This document shows, in pieces, positions 1 through 6,733 of a stretch of DNA of 18,852 bases. The stretch is taken from positions 1 to 18,852 of the forward strand of contig JANOPZ010000108.1 in the NCBI GenBank assembly GCA_031422195.1. The letters are read 5' to 3'. The DNA is from JALOTE01 sp031422195 (GTDB taxonomy: Bacteria; Pseudomonadota; Alphaproteobacteria; Rhizobiales; Rhizobiaceae). The notes beneath the pieces were generated by a model that saw only the letters and a list, made by a program, of their open reading frames with translations, made no database searches and was not told the origin of the DNA. Positions within the stretch are counted from its first letter, which is position 1. Every line of letters starts with the position of its first letter. Made by a program: the position numbers and the translations under genes.

Positions 1-275
1 CCGGCGTTATTGACCAACCCTGTGACTGTACCGAATCGCGCGACGCCATCTTTGAGAACGCGTTCAATATCCTCATTTTTGCAAACATTGCCGACGCCAA
101 AGTAGCAACGGTCTTTGAAAGAAAGCGTGTTGTGCAGTTGATTGCCCGCCGCAGCTTCGATGTCGATAAAAGTGACGTACGCACCCTCAGCGAGAGCCTT
201 TTCGACTATGGCTGCCCCAATACCCCGGCTGCCGCCTGTTACCATCACATGATGTTTTTCAAGGCGCCCGGCCAT
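1..275 (-). CDS. Short-chain dehydrogenase/reductase (SDR), partial (C-terminus beyond the window)
   Basis: The first 91 codons of an SDR-family NAD(P)-dependent oxidoreductase can be read; the rest lies beyond position 1. The N-terminal Rossmann segment shows the cofactor motif TGGSRGIG at about residues 13-20, an acidic residue after the second strand (FIDIE), which usually favours NAD over NADP, and the NNAG motif right at the window edge (residues 89-92). The catalytic Ser-Tyr-Lys region is not visible. The ATG overlaps the stop of the upstream dehydratase by one base (TGATG), so the two are translationally coupled and this is the last visible gene of the CUT2 operon. Next to a sugar-acid dehydratase it may be a sugar or polyol dehydrogenase; this is inference, and the exact substrate cannot be read from the sequence. 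Confidence 0.9.
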   Translation of the reverse strand, partial: MAGRLEKHHVMVTGGSRGIGAAIVEKALAEGAYVTFIDIEAAAGNQLHNTLSFKDRCYFGVGNVCKNEDIERVLKDGVARFGTVTGLVNNA

Positions 276-1438
276 CACCAATCCGCCACGCTGCCATCAT
301 GGTGATACCATTGAATGGGCCGTACTTCTTTGAACGGATATTTGGCTGCAGCTTCAAAATTGATCTCGACACCAATTCCCGGCGCTTGGCTTGGGGTAAC
401 ATAACCGCCTTTAATGGGCGAAACACCGGAAATAATTTCATCCCGCCATGGAACATCTGATCGCATCACTTCTTGGATCAGAAAATTCGGGGTAGCAAAA
501 CCAAGATGAATGTTCACCATTGTTGCAATTGGCCCCAGTGGGTTGTGTGGAGCCATCGAAACGCCAAACGTGTCACAAAGCGCCGCAATACGCCGAACTT
601 CGGTGAGGCCACCAGCGTGGCAAACATCAGGCTGAGCAACCGCAATTGCGCCTGCTTGAAGCAATGGTAAAAACTCGCGACGGTGAACAAGTCTCTCACC
701 GGCTGCAATTGGAATGGAGGTTGATTTTGCCACACGCGCCGTGCCTTCCCAGTCTTCAGGCTGGCAAGGCTCTTCCATAAAGAACGGACGGAACGGTTCT
801 AAGACTTTTGCATATTGGATTGCCATTGCAGCGCTCGTGCGACCATGCAGATCAATCATAATATCCATATCGTCGCCAGCACCTTCGCGAGCGGCGGCCA
901 TCAGAGATTCTGCTTCTTTGAGGGCGGCAATACCATCGAGCGATGCGGTCTTGCCAACCGCCAAAATCTTTACCGCAGTGAAGCCATCAGCTTTTGAGCG
1001 CGCGGCTTTTTCGGCGAACGCGGCAGTACGGGCACTATCATAGACCGCATTGGAATCACCGCCACCCAAATGGTCATACATGCGCAAACGTTTGCGGCTG
1101 AGCCCGCCAAGCAATTGCCACAACGGAATGCCCAAACTCTTGGACTTTATGTCATGTAAAGCTTGGTCAATGCCAGAAAGCGCAGACATTGTCACAATAC
1201 CGCCCTTGAAGAACGGATGGCGGAACATGACCTGCCAGAGGTGTTCAATATTTCTGGGATCTTCGCCTTCAATCAACAATGCCAGATCATCAATAGCGCC
1301 AACGACAGCACGTGTTTGAAATTCGAGCGTTGCTTCGCCAAGGCCGTAAAGACCCGGCACATCAGTTTCAACGCGCACGAAAATCCAATTGCGCATTGCC
1401 GCATTTACGACAAAAGATTTGATAGCCGTGATTTTCAT
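275..1438 (-). CDS. Galactonate dehydratase-like enolase-superfamily enzyme (mandelate racemase/muconate lactonizing family)
   Basis: This 387-residue protein has the length and motif order of DgoD-type sugar-acid dehydratases, which remove water from an aldonate to give a 2-keto-3-deoxy acid in the cytoplasm. The capping domain carries a LWQVMFR segment and a GIDQALHDIK segment (residues about 89-98), both close to E. coli DgoD. The Mg2+ ligands of the family are present: D196 in IDLHGR, E222 in MEEP and E248 in AGER. The catalytic histidines correspond to H198 and H298 (APHNPLGP). The C-terminus ends in an HDGSVADW-like stretch, as DgoD does in HEDNSVAEW. It starts 3 bases after the permease stop and its own stop overlaps the SDR start. 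DgoD-like is the closest call; the aldonate could instead be fuconate, arabinonate or xylonate, so I give no symbol. Confidence 0.88.
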   Translation of the reverse strand: MKITAIKSFVVNAAMRNWIFVRVETDVPGLYGLGEATLEFQTRAVVGAIDDLALLIEGEDPRNIEHLWQVMFRHPFFKGGIVTMSALSGIDQALHDIKSKSLGIPLWQLLGGLSRKRLRMYDHLGGGDSNAVYDSARTAAFAEKAARSKADGFTAVKILAVGKTASLDGIAALKEAESLMAAAREGAGDDMDIMIDLHGRTSAAMAIQYAKVLEPFRPFFMEEPCQPEDWEGTARVAKSTSIPIAAGERLVHRREFLPLLQAGAIAVAQPDVCHAGGLTEVRRIAALCDTFGVSMAPHNPLGPIATMVNIHLGFATPNFLIQEVMRSDVPWRDEIISGVSPIKGGYVTPSQAPGIGVEINFEAAAKYPFKEVRPIQWYHHDGSVADW

Positions 1439-1441
1439 CGA

Positions 1442-2479
1442 TTAGCGCCCCGTAATCGATTGACGGCGGATTTTTCTCTCAATGATGGTTTGCAATACGA
1501 CCGAGATTACAATCACAAGTCCAAAACAGAGTTGCGTATAGAATGCATTGATCCCCGCCGAAACAATTCCAGCATTGATTGCGCCGATTATATAAGAGGC
1601 AACAAACGAGCCAACGACAGAACCGGTTCCACCAAACACAGATGTCCCGCCAAGAAAGACCGATGATATTGTATTGAGAAGGAACCCCTCGCCCGTCGTC
1701 GGCCAAAAATAGTATCCATAAACCGATGTCATAATCCCCGAAAAAACCGCCAAGACACCAACAAGCATGAAGGCCCGGGTTTTAACGCTGATAACGTCAA
1801 TACCCATCAAACGCGCGCTCGTTGGATTATCGCCAACAAGAAATACATGGGCGCCAAACCGGGTTCGATTGAGCAGGAACCATAAGACAACGCCAATTAA
1901 CACCATCCACCATGTCTGAACCGGGACACCAAAATACGACTCGCGGAATATCGCATGAAGCGCCGGATACAAATCAGCCGTAAGCGGCACGCCAGTGCCA
2001 TTCATCAACACGAGTTCCAAGCCTCGAAACAGAAACGACGTGCCAATGGTAATGACCAACGACGGTATATTAAGGCGGGATACCAGTGCACCATTAACCC
2101 AGCCGCAAGCTGCGCCAGTGGCAAAAGCACCAACAAGCGCAATGGGCCATGCAATGCCTGCTTGAGCCATCAAGCAAAATATCGCGGTGCCCAACGCCAT
2201 AATCGAGGGGAAGGACAAGTCGATCTCTCCGGTAATAACAATAAAGGTCAGGCCAAGAGCAATGATTCCAAACTGTGGGGTGGTTTGGGCAAAGGCCCGG
2301 TAAATATCCCAATTTGTAAAGACGGCAGGAGCTGCAATCACAAACCCCAACCACATCACCAAACCGACGCCGATAATTCCCATTTGTGAGCCATAGCGCC
2401 GCAAAAATGAAGGCGGAGCAACGCGGTTGCTTGCTGGTTTTGTGTTTGCTGGTTTTGTTTCTTGCTTTTCGATTGACAT
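1442..2479 (-). CDS. CUT2 sugar ABC transporter permease (RbsC/AraH/FrcC family)
   Basis: A 345-residue polytopic inner-membrane protein of the BPD_transp_2 family, forming the (probably homodimeric) translocation pore of the importer encoded by this operon. After a polar N-terminus of about 30 residues rich in Lys, Pro and Asn come eight to ten hydrophobic segments. The family-typical GEIDLS motif lies at residues 84-89, followed by a RLNIPSLVITIGT stretch and a VGDNPTSARLMGI stretch, both characteristic of ribose/xylose/fructose permeases. The ATG is preceded by an AGGGG ribosome-binding site about 5 bases upstream and lies 9 bases after the stop of the ATPase gene. The dehydratase follows after 3 bases. 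Sugar specificity cannot be told from the permease. Confidence 0.93.
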   Translation of the reverse strand: MSIEKQETKPANTKPASNRVAPPSFLRRYGSQMGIIGVGLVMWLGFVIAAPAVFTNWDIYRAFAQTTPQFGIIALGLTFIVITGEIDLSFPSIMALGTAIFCLMAQAGIAWPIALVGAFATGAACGWVNGALVSRLNIPSLVITIGTSFLFRGLELVLMNGTGVPLTADLYPALHAIFRESYFGVPVQTWWMVLIGVVLWFLLNRTRFGAHVFLVGDNPTSARLMGIDVISVKTRAFMLVGVLAVFSGIMTSVYGYYFWPTTGEGFLLNTISSVFLGGTSVFGGTGSVVGSFVASYIIGAINAGIVSAGINAFYTQLCFGLVIVISVVLQTIIERKIRRQSITGR

Positions 2480-2488
2480 GACTGCCCC

Positions 2489-3277
2489 TTAATCCAAAGA
2501 ACCGGTGCGTGCGACGCGGTAAAGCCGATCGATCAACTCATCCATTGTGATCTGACTTTTGTCATAAACACCGGCCACTTTGCCGCGATCCAACACATAA
2601 AGACGGTCAACGACAGGATAAACGTGGAAGATGTTGTGATCGATAAAAATTGCAGACTTACCGGCTTTCTTAATATTGCCGACAAAATCGAGAGTCTTTT
2701 TGGTTTCGGTCAGGGATAATCCCATTGTCGGCTCATCAAGAATGACGAGTTCAGCGTCAAAGTAGAGTGCGCGCGTGATAGCGACGCCCTGCTTTTCACC
2801 GCCCGACATCGTGGTTACAACATTATCTGGATGAACGGCGGCAGACGTAAAACCCATATGCTCGCTCATCAGTCTTGCGCACTCAGAGCGCATGCGTTTT
2901 ACATCGAGCAATCCCCATTTAGTGCGCGGCTCACGGCCCATAAACATATTGCGCCAAATCGGCTGCTTTTCACAAAGCGCACGTTCTTGGTAAACCGTTT
3001 CGATGCCAAGGCTGCGGGCGCGGGCAACGGACCAATCATCAATCCGCTGGCCCTTGAAAAAAATGTCACCGCCTGCATCTGGCCGGTGAAAGCCCATTAC
3101 AGTTTTGACGAGAGTCGATTTGCCTGCGCCATTATCGCCCAGCAGACCAACGATTTCGCCAGGCCTGACGACAAAGTCCACCCCGGAAAGTGATCGCACT
3201 TCACCAAAGGTCTTTGAAACATTGCGCAGTTCAATAACTGGTGTGGCACCGGTGTTTATCGACACTTGATCTGACAT
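2489..3277 (-). CDS. CUT2 sugar ABC transporter ATP-binding protein, single nucleotide-binding domain (FrcA-like)
   Basis: This cytoplasmic ATPase powers the importer. Counting from a possible TTG start at 3286, Walker A is GDNGAGKST (residues 50-58), the Q-loop Gln is at 100, the signature is MSGGE (160-164), Walker B is LVILDEP (180-186) and the switch His is at 217. All catalytic residues are intact. I prefer the ATG at 3277 (262 residues); neither start has a strong ribosome-binding site. RbsA-type CUT2 ATPases are usually two fused domains of about 500 residues. This one has a single domain, as in rhizobial FrcA, and presumably works as a homodimer. It lies 80 bases downstream of the binding-protein gene, with a hairpin in the gap. 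Confidence 0.92.
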   Translation of the reverse strand: MSDQVSINTGATPVIELRNVSKTFGEVRSLSGVDFVVRPGEIVGLLGDNGAGKSTLVKTVMGFHRPDAGGDIFFKGQRIDDWSVARARSLGIETVYQERALCEKQPIWRNMFMGREPRTKWGLLDVKRMRSECARLMSEHMGFTSAAVHPDNVVTTMSGGEKQGVAITRALYFDAELVILDEPTMGLSLTETKKTLDFVGNIKKAGKSAIFIDHNIFHVYPVVDRLYVLDRGKVAGVYDKSQITMDELIDRLYRVARTGSLD

Positions 3278-3327
3278 GATTACCAACTTGAATGGACTAG
3301 CCCAAATGATGCGGGCGAGAAGAAATT

Positions 3328-3352
3328 TACGGGGACCCTTTAGGCCCCCGTA
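3328..3352 (-). other. Intercistronic hairpin after the CUT2 binding-protein gene
   Basis: A stem of TACGGGG (3328-3334) pairs with CCCCGTA (3346-3352). After one A/C mismatch two further C-G pairs close a five-base loop (3338-3342). It starts a few bases past the stop codon of the binding-protein gene and precedes the ATPase gene. There is no long U-run after it on the transcript (AAATTTCTTC follows), so it is more likely an mRNA 3'-end stabiliser or partial terminator than a full terminator. That arrangement commonly gives excess binding protein over membrane components. Confidence 0.55.
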
Positions 3353-3357
3353 TTCAG

Positions 3358-4371
3358 TTAGCGAATTTCAACCGCTGCCAGAGGCGCTACAGCATCAACA
3401 TTGGTGGCATCGACAAAAGCACCTGCCGTATTGACATCAAGCCCGGAGAACCCAAATTTTTTGGTCAGGCAAATGTTGAGGATCGGCAGATAGCCTTGCA
3501 AGAAAGGCTGCTGATCGATGACCAAATTCTGAAAACCTTCTTTTACGGCTTGCGCTGTGTTTGGCGACATATCAAAGCCGGCAAAGTATGTTTGGCCGGG
3601 CGTCAATGAAGCTGCTTTGGCGTAAACACCGACGTTAGCTGTTAGACCGCCGTGATCTGTGACAACTATTTTAATGCCCGGATTTGCGCCCATAACCCCA
3701 ACGAAAGTGGCGGTTCCGGCATTTGGATCAGCGTTCGTTGCAGAATCAATTTCCTGATAAATGACTTTTGCGCCAGCCTTTTCAAAGCCTTCGATAACGC
3801 CGACTGTGCGCTGACCACGATCGCCGCCCTGCCCCTTAAGACCCCATACAAAAACACTATCGCCTGCTGCAAGCTTGGTTCGTTTGACCGCTTCGCTGGC
3901 AAGGGCAAAACCTGCCGCATAATTTGGCGCACCAACATAACCAAAGCCACTTGAAGCGTACTTCTTCTGGCTTTCAGGTAATGCTGTGTTGAGACTGGTA
4001 AAAATTGTACCTTGGGCAAACGCCTGCTCTACGATTGGGCCTGTCGCAGGCTCGCCAGCAAAACCGTAGGTCGCAATACCATCAACCTTGGTTGCGACAG
4101 CTTGCTGAATTTGCTGCAACATTTTATTCGGATCCCAGTCAGAAAAATAATACGTCAGTTCAGCGCCGAGATCGGCCTCAGCCTGACGAAAACCGTTGTA
4201 AACGTTATTAGCAAATACGCCGCCCTGTGGACCGCCAGGAAATGCAGCGATCTTTACGCCTGCACACCATTTCGGTGTGGGATCAGCAGCCTGACCGGCG
4301 CTTGTTAAAGCCAGTGACATCGAAACTGCGGAAATTGCCATGAATGCAGTTGGCAACAACTTATTTTTCAT
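3358..4371 (-). CDS. CUT2 periplasmic sugar-binding protein (RbsB-like, Peripla_BP_4 family)
   Basis: This 337-residue substrate-binding protein has a classic Sec signal peptide: a Lys-containing N-terminus, a hydrophobic core at residues 5-23 and a probable cleavage site after SAGQA (residue 28). The mature part begins with a short lead into a VKIAAFPGGPQGGVF strand typical of type I periplasmic binding folds. It continues through QIQQAVATKVDGIATYG and VTDHGG segments, as in ribose/galactose-type binding proteins. It would capture a sugar in the periplasm and deliver it to the permease. It is the first gene of the minus-strand operon; the ATG follows a strong GGGAGGA ribosome-binding site. 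The ligand cannot be assigned; the downstream dehydratase makes a sugar or sugar acid likely. Confidence 0.93.
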   Translation of the reverse strand: MKNKLLPTAFMAISAVSMSLALTSAGQAADPTPKWCAGVKIAAFPGGPQGGVFANNVYNGFRQAEADLGAELTYYFSDWDPNKMLQQIQQAVATKVDGIATYGFAGEPATGPIVEQAFAQGTIFTSLNTALPESQKKYASSGFGYVGAPNYAAGFALASEAVKRTKLAAGDSVFVWGLKGQGGDRGQRTVGVIEGFEKAGAKVIYQEIDSATNADPNAGTATFVGVMGANPGIKIVVTDHGGLTANVGVYAKAASLTPGQTYFAGFDMSPNTAQAVKEGFQNLVIDQQPFLQGYLPILNICLTKKFGFSGLDVNTAGAFVDATNVDAVAPLAAVEIR

Positions 4372-4392
4372 CGAATCCTCCCATTTGTTTTG

Positions 4393-4404
4393 GCACAGCT
4401 GTGC
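4393..4404. promoter_or_regulatory. 12-bp perfect palindrome in the leader of the CUT2 operon
   Basis: GCACAGCTGTGC is self-complementary. It lies between the proposed promoter and the ribosome-binding site of the binding-protein gene, about 22 bases before its ATG. It could be a second operator or a small leader hairpin; the sequence does not decide between them. Confidence 0.35.
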
Positions 4405-4413
4405 TGGTGTGAA

Positions 4414-4442
4414 AAGCTAAAGTAAACATATATGTTTGTAAA
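4414..4442 (-). promoter_or_regulatory. Candidate sigma-70-type promoter of the CUT2 operon
   Basis: On the minus strand TTTACA (4442-4437) matches the -35 consensus at five of six positions. Seventeen bases further is TAGCTT (4419-4414), a poor -10 with three of six matches. The 14-bp palindrome at 4424-4437 falls almost exactly between the two boxes, the position expected for a repressor that blocks polymerase. The assignment rests on position and partial consensus only. Confidence 0.35.
4424..4437. promoter_or_regulatory. Candidate GntR/FCD operator: 14-bp perfect palindrome
   Basis: AAACATATATGTTT is a perfect inverted repeat in the divergent intergenic region between the CUT2 operon and the GntR/FCD regulator gene. 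A related sequence, TCATATATGTT, lies at 4543-4553 close to the regulator's start and shares the CATATATG core. Paired, similar palindromes beside a divergent local regulator are the usual layout for a repressor that controls both the transporter and itself. Binding by this regulator is inference. Confidence 0.5.
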
Positions 4443-4559
4443 GATGAGATTTTTTAATATCTCTGAAACGGACATAATGTGAAAAATAGGCTTGAATATC
4501 GCCTATTAATGCGAAAAATAATATATCGCATGAAAAAGATATCATATATGTTGGTTCAC

Positions 4560-5315
4560 ATGAAGAATGTTTTAGGCTTAGCGGCGCGCCCAAGTCCCGC
4601 AAAAACGACAGTTGTTTTAGTGGCAGAACAATTGGCTTTACGAATTCATCGCGAACTTTCGCCAGGCACTCAGCTGCCAAGTGAGGCTGATTTGGCTTTG
4701 GAGTTCAATGTCAGCCGCATCACAATTAGAGAGGCATTGAAGCTTCTGTCGGGCCGCGGTTTAGTAGCGTTGGCCAGAGGGCGAAAAGCGGAAGTAACAC
4801 AACCAGACGGTTCAGTTTATGGTGAGTTTTTACGTTCACTTATAAAGTCTGAGCCAAAATGTTTGTTTGACTTGCTTCAGGTTCGTCGCTCGCTTGAGAT
4901 TCAGTCGGTTACTTTGGCTGCACGCCATGCAAGCCGGTCAGGCCTTGCGGCAATAGAATCCACTTTACAGGCCATGGGACGAGCCGCCGAAGACCTGAAG
5001 AATGGCGACGTGTCCGCTGAAGCACGATTTCAAATGGCTGATGTTGGCTTCCATGAGGCCATGGCGCTAGCTGGCGGTAATAAAATACTGATCTACCTTT
5101 TTGAAGGCATGTTTGGTTCGCTTCAAGAGGCGTTCTTTTCAAGCCGCAAGGGGCAACGCTTGCGGGGCTTTGAACTTACGGATTCCGTTGAATCCCATGC
5201 TGGAATATTCAAACACGTTTGCGCCGGTGATGAGAAGGCAGCTGAAGCCGCTATGTTAACCGTTCTCGACAACGCAGAAAAAGATCTTCTTGCGGCCTAC
5301 GGTAACCCACATTGA
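4560..5315 (+). CDS. GntR-family transcriptional regulator with FCD ligand-binding domain
   Basis: Numbered from the ATG at 4560 (251 residues), the winged helix-turn-helix covers about residues 22-80. It has the family hallmarks QLPSEADLALEFNVSRITIREAL and GLVALARGR. The C-terminal all-helical FCD domain begins near FDLLQVRRSLE (103-113), with candidate metal ligands D104, H165 and H213. The last His of the usual AMxxHL motif is replaced by Val (V235). Earlier in-frame starts exist at 4479 (GTG), 4509, 4530 and 4548, none with a clear ribosome-binding site; 4560 gives a typical family length. It is divergent from the CUT2/dehydratase operon, as DgoR-type FCD repressors are near galactonate genes, so it probably represses that operon and responds to a sugar acid. 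Confidence 0.87.
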   Translation: MKNVLGLAARPSPAKTTVVLVAEQLALRIHRELSPGTQLPSEADLALEFNVSRITIREALKLLSGRGLVALARGRKAEVTQPDGSVYGEFLRSLIKSEPKCLFDLLQVRRSLEIQSVTLAARHASRSGLAAIESTLQAMGRAAEDLKNGDVSAEARFQMADVGFHEAMALAGGNKILIYLFEGMFGSLQEAFFSSRKGQRLRGFELTDSVESHAGIFKHVCAGDEKAAEAAMLTVLDNAEKDLLAAYGNPH

Positions 5316-5612
5316 ACGAGCGGTATATGAAACCGGATAACATCCCGTTTAGCACTTCAACGGGCTGCCGAAGCGATGACTTTGGTTAGACGCAATGCAG
5401 CGGATGCCGATTACCTTTGAAAACCGCAGGTCTTATCCGCCCTCCAGCAATTTTGGTGTAATTTCTGTTGGCACAATTTTGCTCCGCCGGTGGCTTCGGC
5501 CTGTGAGCCATTAAAACAAGCTGGCAGCATTACCCCTGTTTTGAAGTGTGTTCTGTAGTCAGCGTATAAATTGCTTCGCACCGCAAACATATGAAACCAT
5601 GGAAATTCCAGA
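5316..5612. other. Spacer between convergent genes, no recognised gene
   Basis: About 300 bases separate the regulator's stop from the stop of the PanB-like gene. Shortly after the regulator stop is an imperfect hairpin (5330-5350). On the minus strand a 41-codon frame runs from an ATG at 5511 to a TAA at 5386, with an Arg/Pro/Lys-rich product (for example KIAGGRIRPAVFKGNRH) and no ribosome-binding site that I can see. I recognise no family in it; it may be chance or a gene remnant. No IS ends or tRNA were seen. Confidence 0.4.
5330..5350 (+). terminator. Weak candidate terminator hairpin after the GntR/FCD gene
   Basis: AAAC (5330-5333) pairs with GTTT (5347-5350), and GGAT (5335-5338) with ATCC (5342-5345), with one C/C mismatch and a three-base loop. 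It begins 15 bases after the regulator's stop. There is no U-run beyond the TTT that is part of the stem, so termination is uncertain. Confidence 0.25.
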
Positions 5613-6410
5613 CTATCCGCGACCCATTTGCGCCGAAAACTTGGTCAACTCTGCAGCATCCATCTTTACGATGTGGCTATCTTGCGGATAAGCGCCAGAC
5701 TTTACGTCGGCAATAAACTCGCTATACGCCGCGACCCTTTCGCGCTGCAGGCGGGCAAATTCTCCGGCAAAGTTGCGATACACCTTGGAATGACGTGGCA
5801 AGTGGCCGAGATTTTCACCCAAAATATCTTCGGAAAACAAATATTGCACATCACAGCCGGGGCCTGATCCCATTGACCAAAGCAAAATTCCAACCCGGCG
5901 GCTAATCTCAGTTGCAACCTCAACAGGTACAACCTCAATTTCAACGGCAAAAGCCCCCGCTGCTTCATAGGCTTTGACCTCTTCAAACAGTGCAAGCGCT
6001 GCCTCTGCTGTTTTACCAACGGCTTTAAAGCCCCCGCTCCACGTGTTGCGCGACGGAACAAGACCGACGTGGCCTACTACCGGAATATGTTCATCGGCCA
6101 GAAAACGCACAGTTCCAAGCCCGCCGGAGCAATAAAGTGCGTCCGCACCGGCATTTAACATCTGTCCTGCAAAACGCAGGTAATCATCACGTGTTCCGGC
6201 GGAGCGGTGATCGAGCCCGGTCATTGAAAACAAACTCGGAGCGACTTTACGATAATCGGGGTTGGTCACCAGTTCCGCAGGCAATGAGACAACATCAATC
6301 CCCGCTTCTTCGGCTGCAGCCGCCTCTTCAAGCGTAAAAATGCGCAGCATTGTTAACTGCCCTTTGCCTTTTTTTGATCGAAGATCAGCAACGGTCGGTT
6401 TGTTTCGCAT
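5613..6410 (-). CDS. PanB-like (ketopantoate hydroxymethyltransferase fold) protein lacking metal ligands, function unknown
   Basis: The 265-residue product aligns by eye along its whole length with PanB, which adds a hydroxymethyl group from methylene-tetrahydrofolate to 2-oxoisovalerate. Shared features are the VVGHVGLVP strand (H114), the VEIEVVPVEVA segment carrying the catalytic glutamate (E159, equal to E. coli E181), a GSGPGCDVQ turn followed by EDILG, and a KSGAYPQDSH tail. However E. coli D45, D84, K112 and E114 correspond to A45, G65, Y93 and S95, so the Mg2+ site is gone. I use the ATG at 6410 because GAGGAAG sits at the right distance; the longer frame from 6455 overlaps the ferredoxin gene. 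It is the last gene of the eleven-gene operon, 10 bases after the ferredoxin. True PanB activity is unlikely. Confidence 0.8.
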   Translation of the reverse strand: MRNKPTVADLRSKKGKGQLTMLRIFTLEEAAAAEEAGIDVVSLPAELVTNPDYRKVAPSLFSMTGLDHRSAGTRDDYLRFAGQMLNAGADALYCSGGLGTVRFLADEHIPVVGHVGLVPSRNTWSGGFKAVGKTAEAALALFEEVKAYEAAGAFAVEIEVVPVEVATEISRRVGILLWSMGSGPGCDVQYLFSEDILGENLGHLPRHSKVYRNFAGEFARLQRERVAAYSEFIADVKSGAYPQDSHIVKMDAAELTKFSAQMGRG

Positions 6411-6420
6411 TGAGGCTTCC

Positions 6421-6732
6421 TCAGTTGATTTCGAGTTCGACACGTTTGCCGGCAATCCGAACGGTATGCCGCTGTAAGTTTATGCAAACCGGCGCACGCA
6501 AGGCCTCGCCGGTGCGATAATTGAAACGCCCATTATGCTTGGGGCATTCAATCGTGTCGCCGATCACCAATCCATCGCAAAGATGCACTTTTTCATGAGT
6601 GCAAAGTCCGTCGGTGGCATGAAATGTTCCATCAGGGGCGTGGTAAATTGCATAGGTTTTACCGCTATAATCAAAACGGATCAGGTCTTCAGCATCGATA
6701 TCTTCCACGCCGCACGCATCAATCCAAGCCAT
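6421..6732 (-). CDS. mocE: Rieske-type [2Fe-2S] ferredoxin, MocE-like
   Basis: This 103-residue cytoplasmic protein has the two halves of a Rieske cluster site: C44-T-H46 and C63-P-K-H66, with the usual 16-residue spacing. Its length and a NGRFNYRTGEAL segment match stand-alone ferredoxins of dioxygenase type. Such proteins pass electrons from a reductase to an oxygenase. It begins one base after the stop of the desaturase-like oxygenase gene, so the two are surely co-translated. The same pairing, a membrane oxygenase with a small Rieske ferredoxin, is known as MocD/MocE in rhizopine catabolism of rhizobia, where a third protein, the reductase MocF, is also needed. No reductase gene is visible here. 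The ferredoxin call is firm; the MocE symbol is by context and resemblance. Confidence 0.85.
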   Translation of the reverse strand: MAWIDACGVEDIDAEDLIRFDYSGKTYAIYHAPDGTFHATDGLCTHEKVHLCDGLVIGDTIECPKHNGRFNYRTGEALRAPVCINLQRHTVRIAGKRVELEIN

Positions 6733-6733
6733 A

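Noticed and set aside
1163..1666. 167-codon open frame on the + strand
   Set aside because: It spans the junction of two well-supported minus-strand genes and its product has no domain-like features; it is a shadow frame.
4479..4559. GTG start of the GntR regulator at 4479
   Set aside because: No ribosome-binding site, AT-rich leader with non-homologous residues; a start at 4548 or 4560 fits the family better.
5487..5500. GCCG/CGGC hairpin in the spacer
   Set aside because: A 4-bp stem is expected by chance in GC-balanced DNA.
6411..6455. Start of the PanB-like gene at 6455
   Set aside because: It would overlap the ferredoxin gene's end; the ATG at 6410 has a GAGGAAG ribosome-binding site at proper spacing and gives the usual PanB length.
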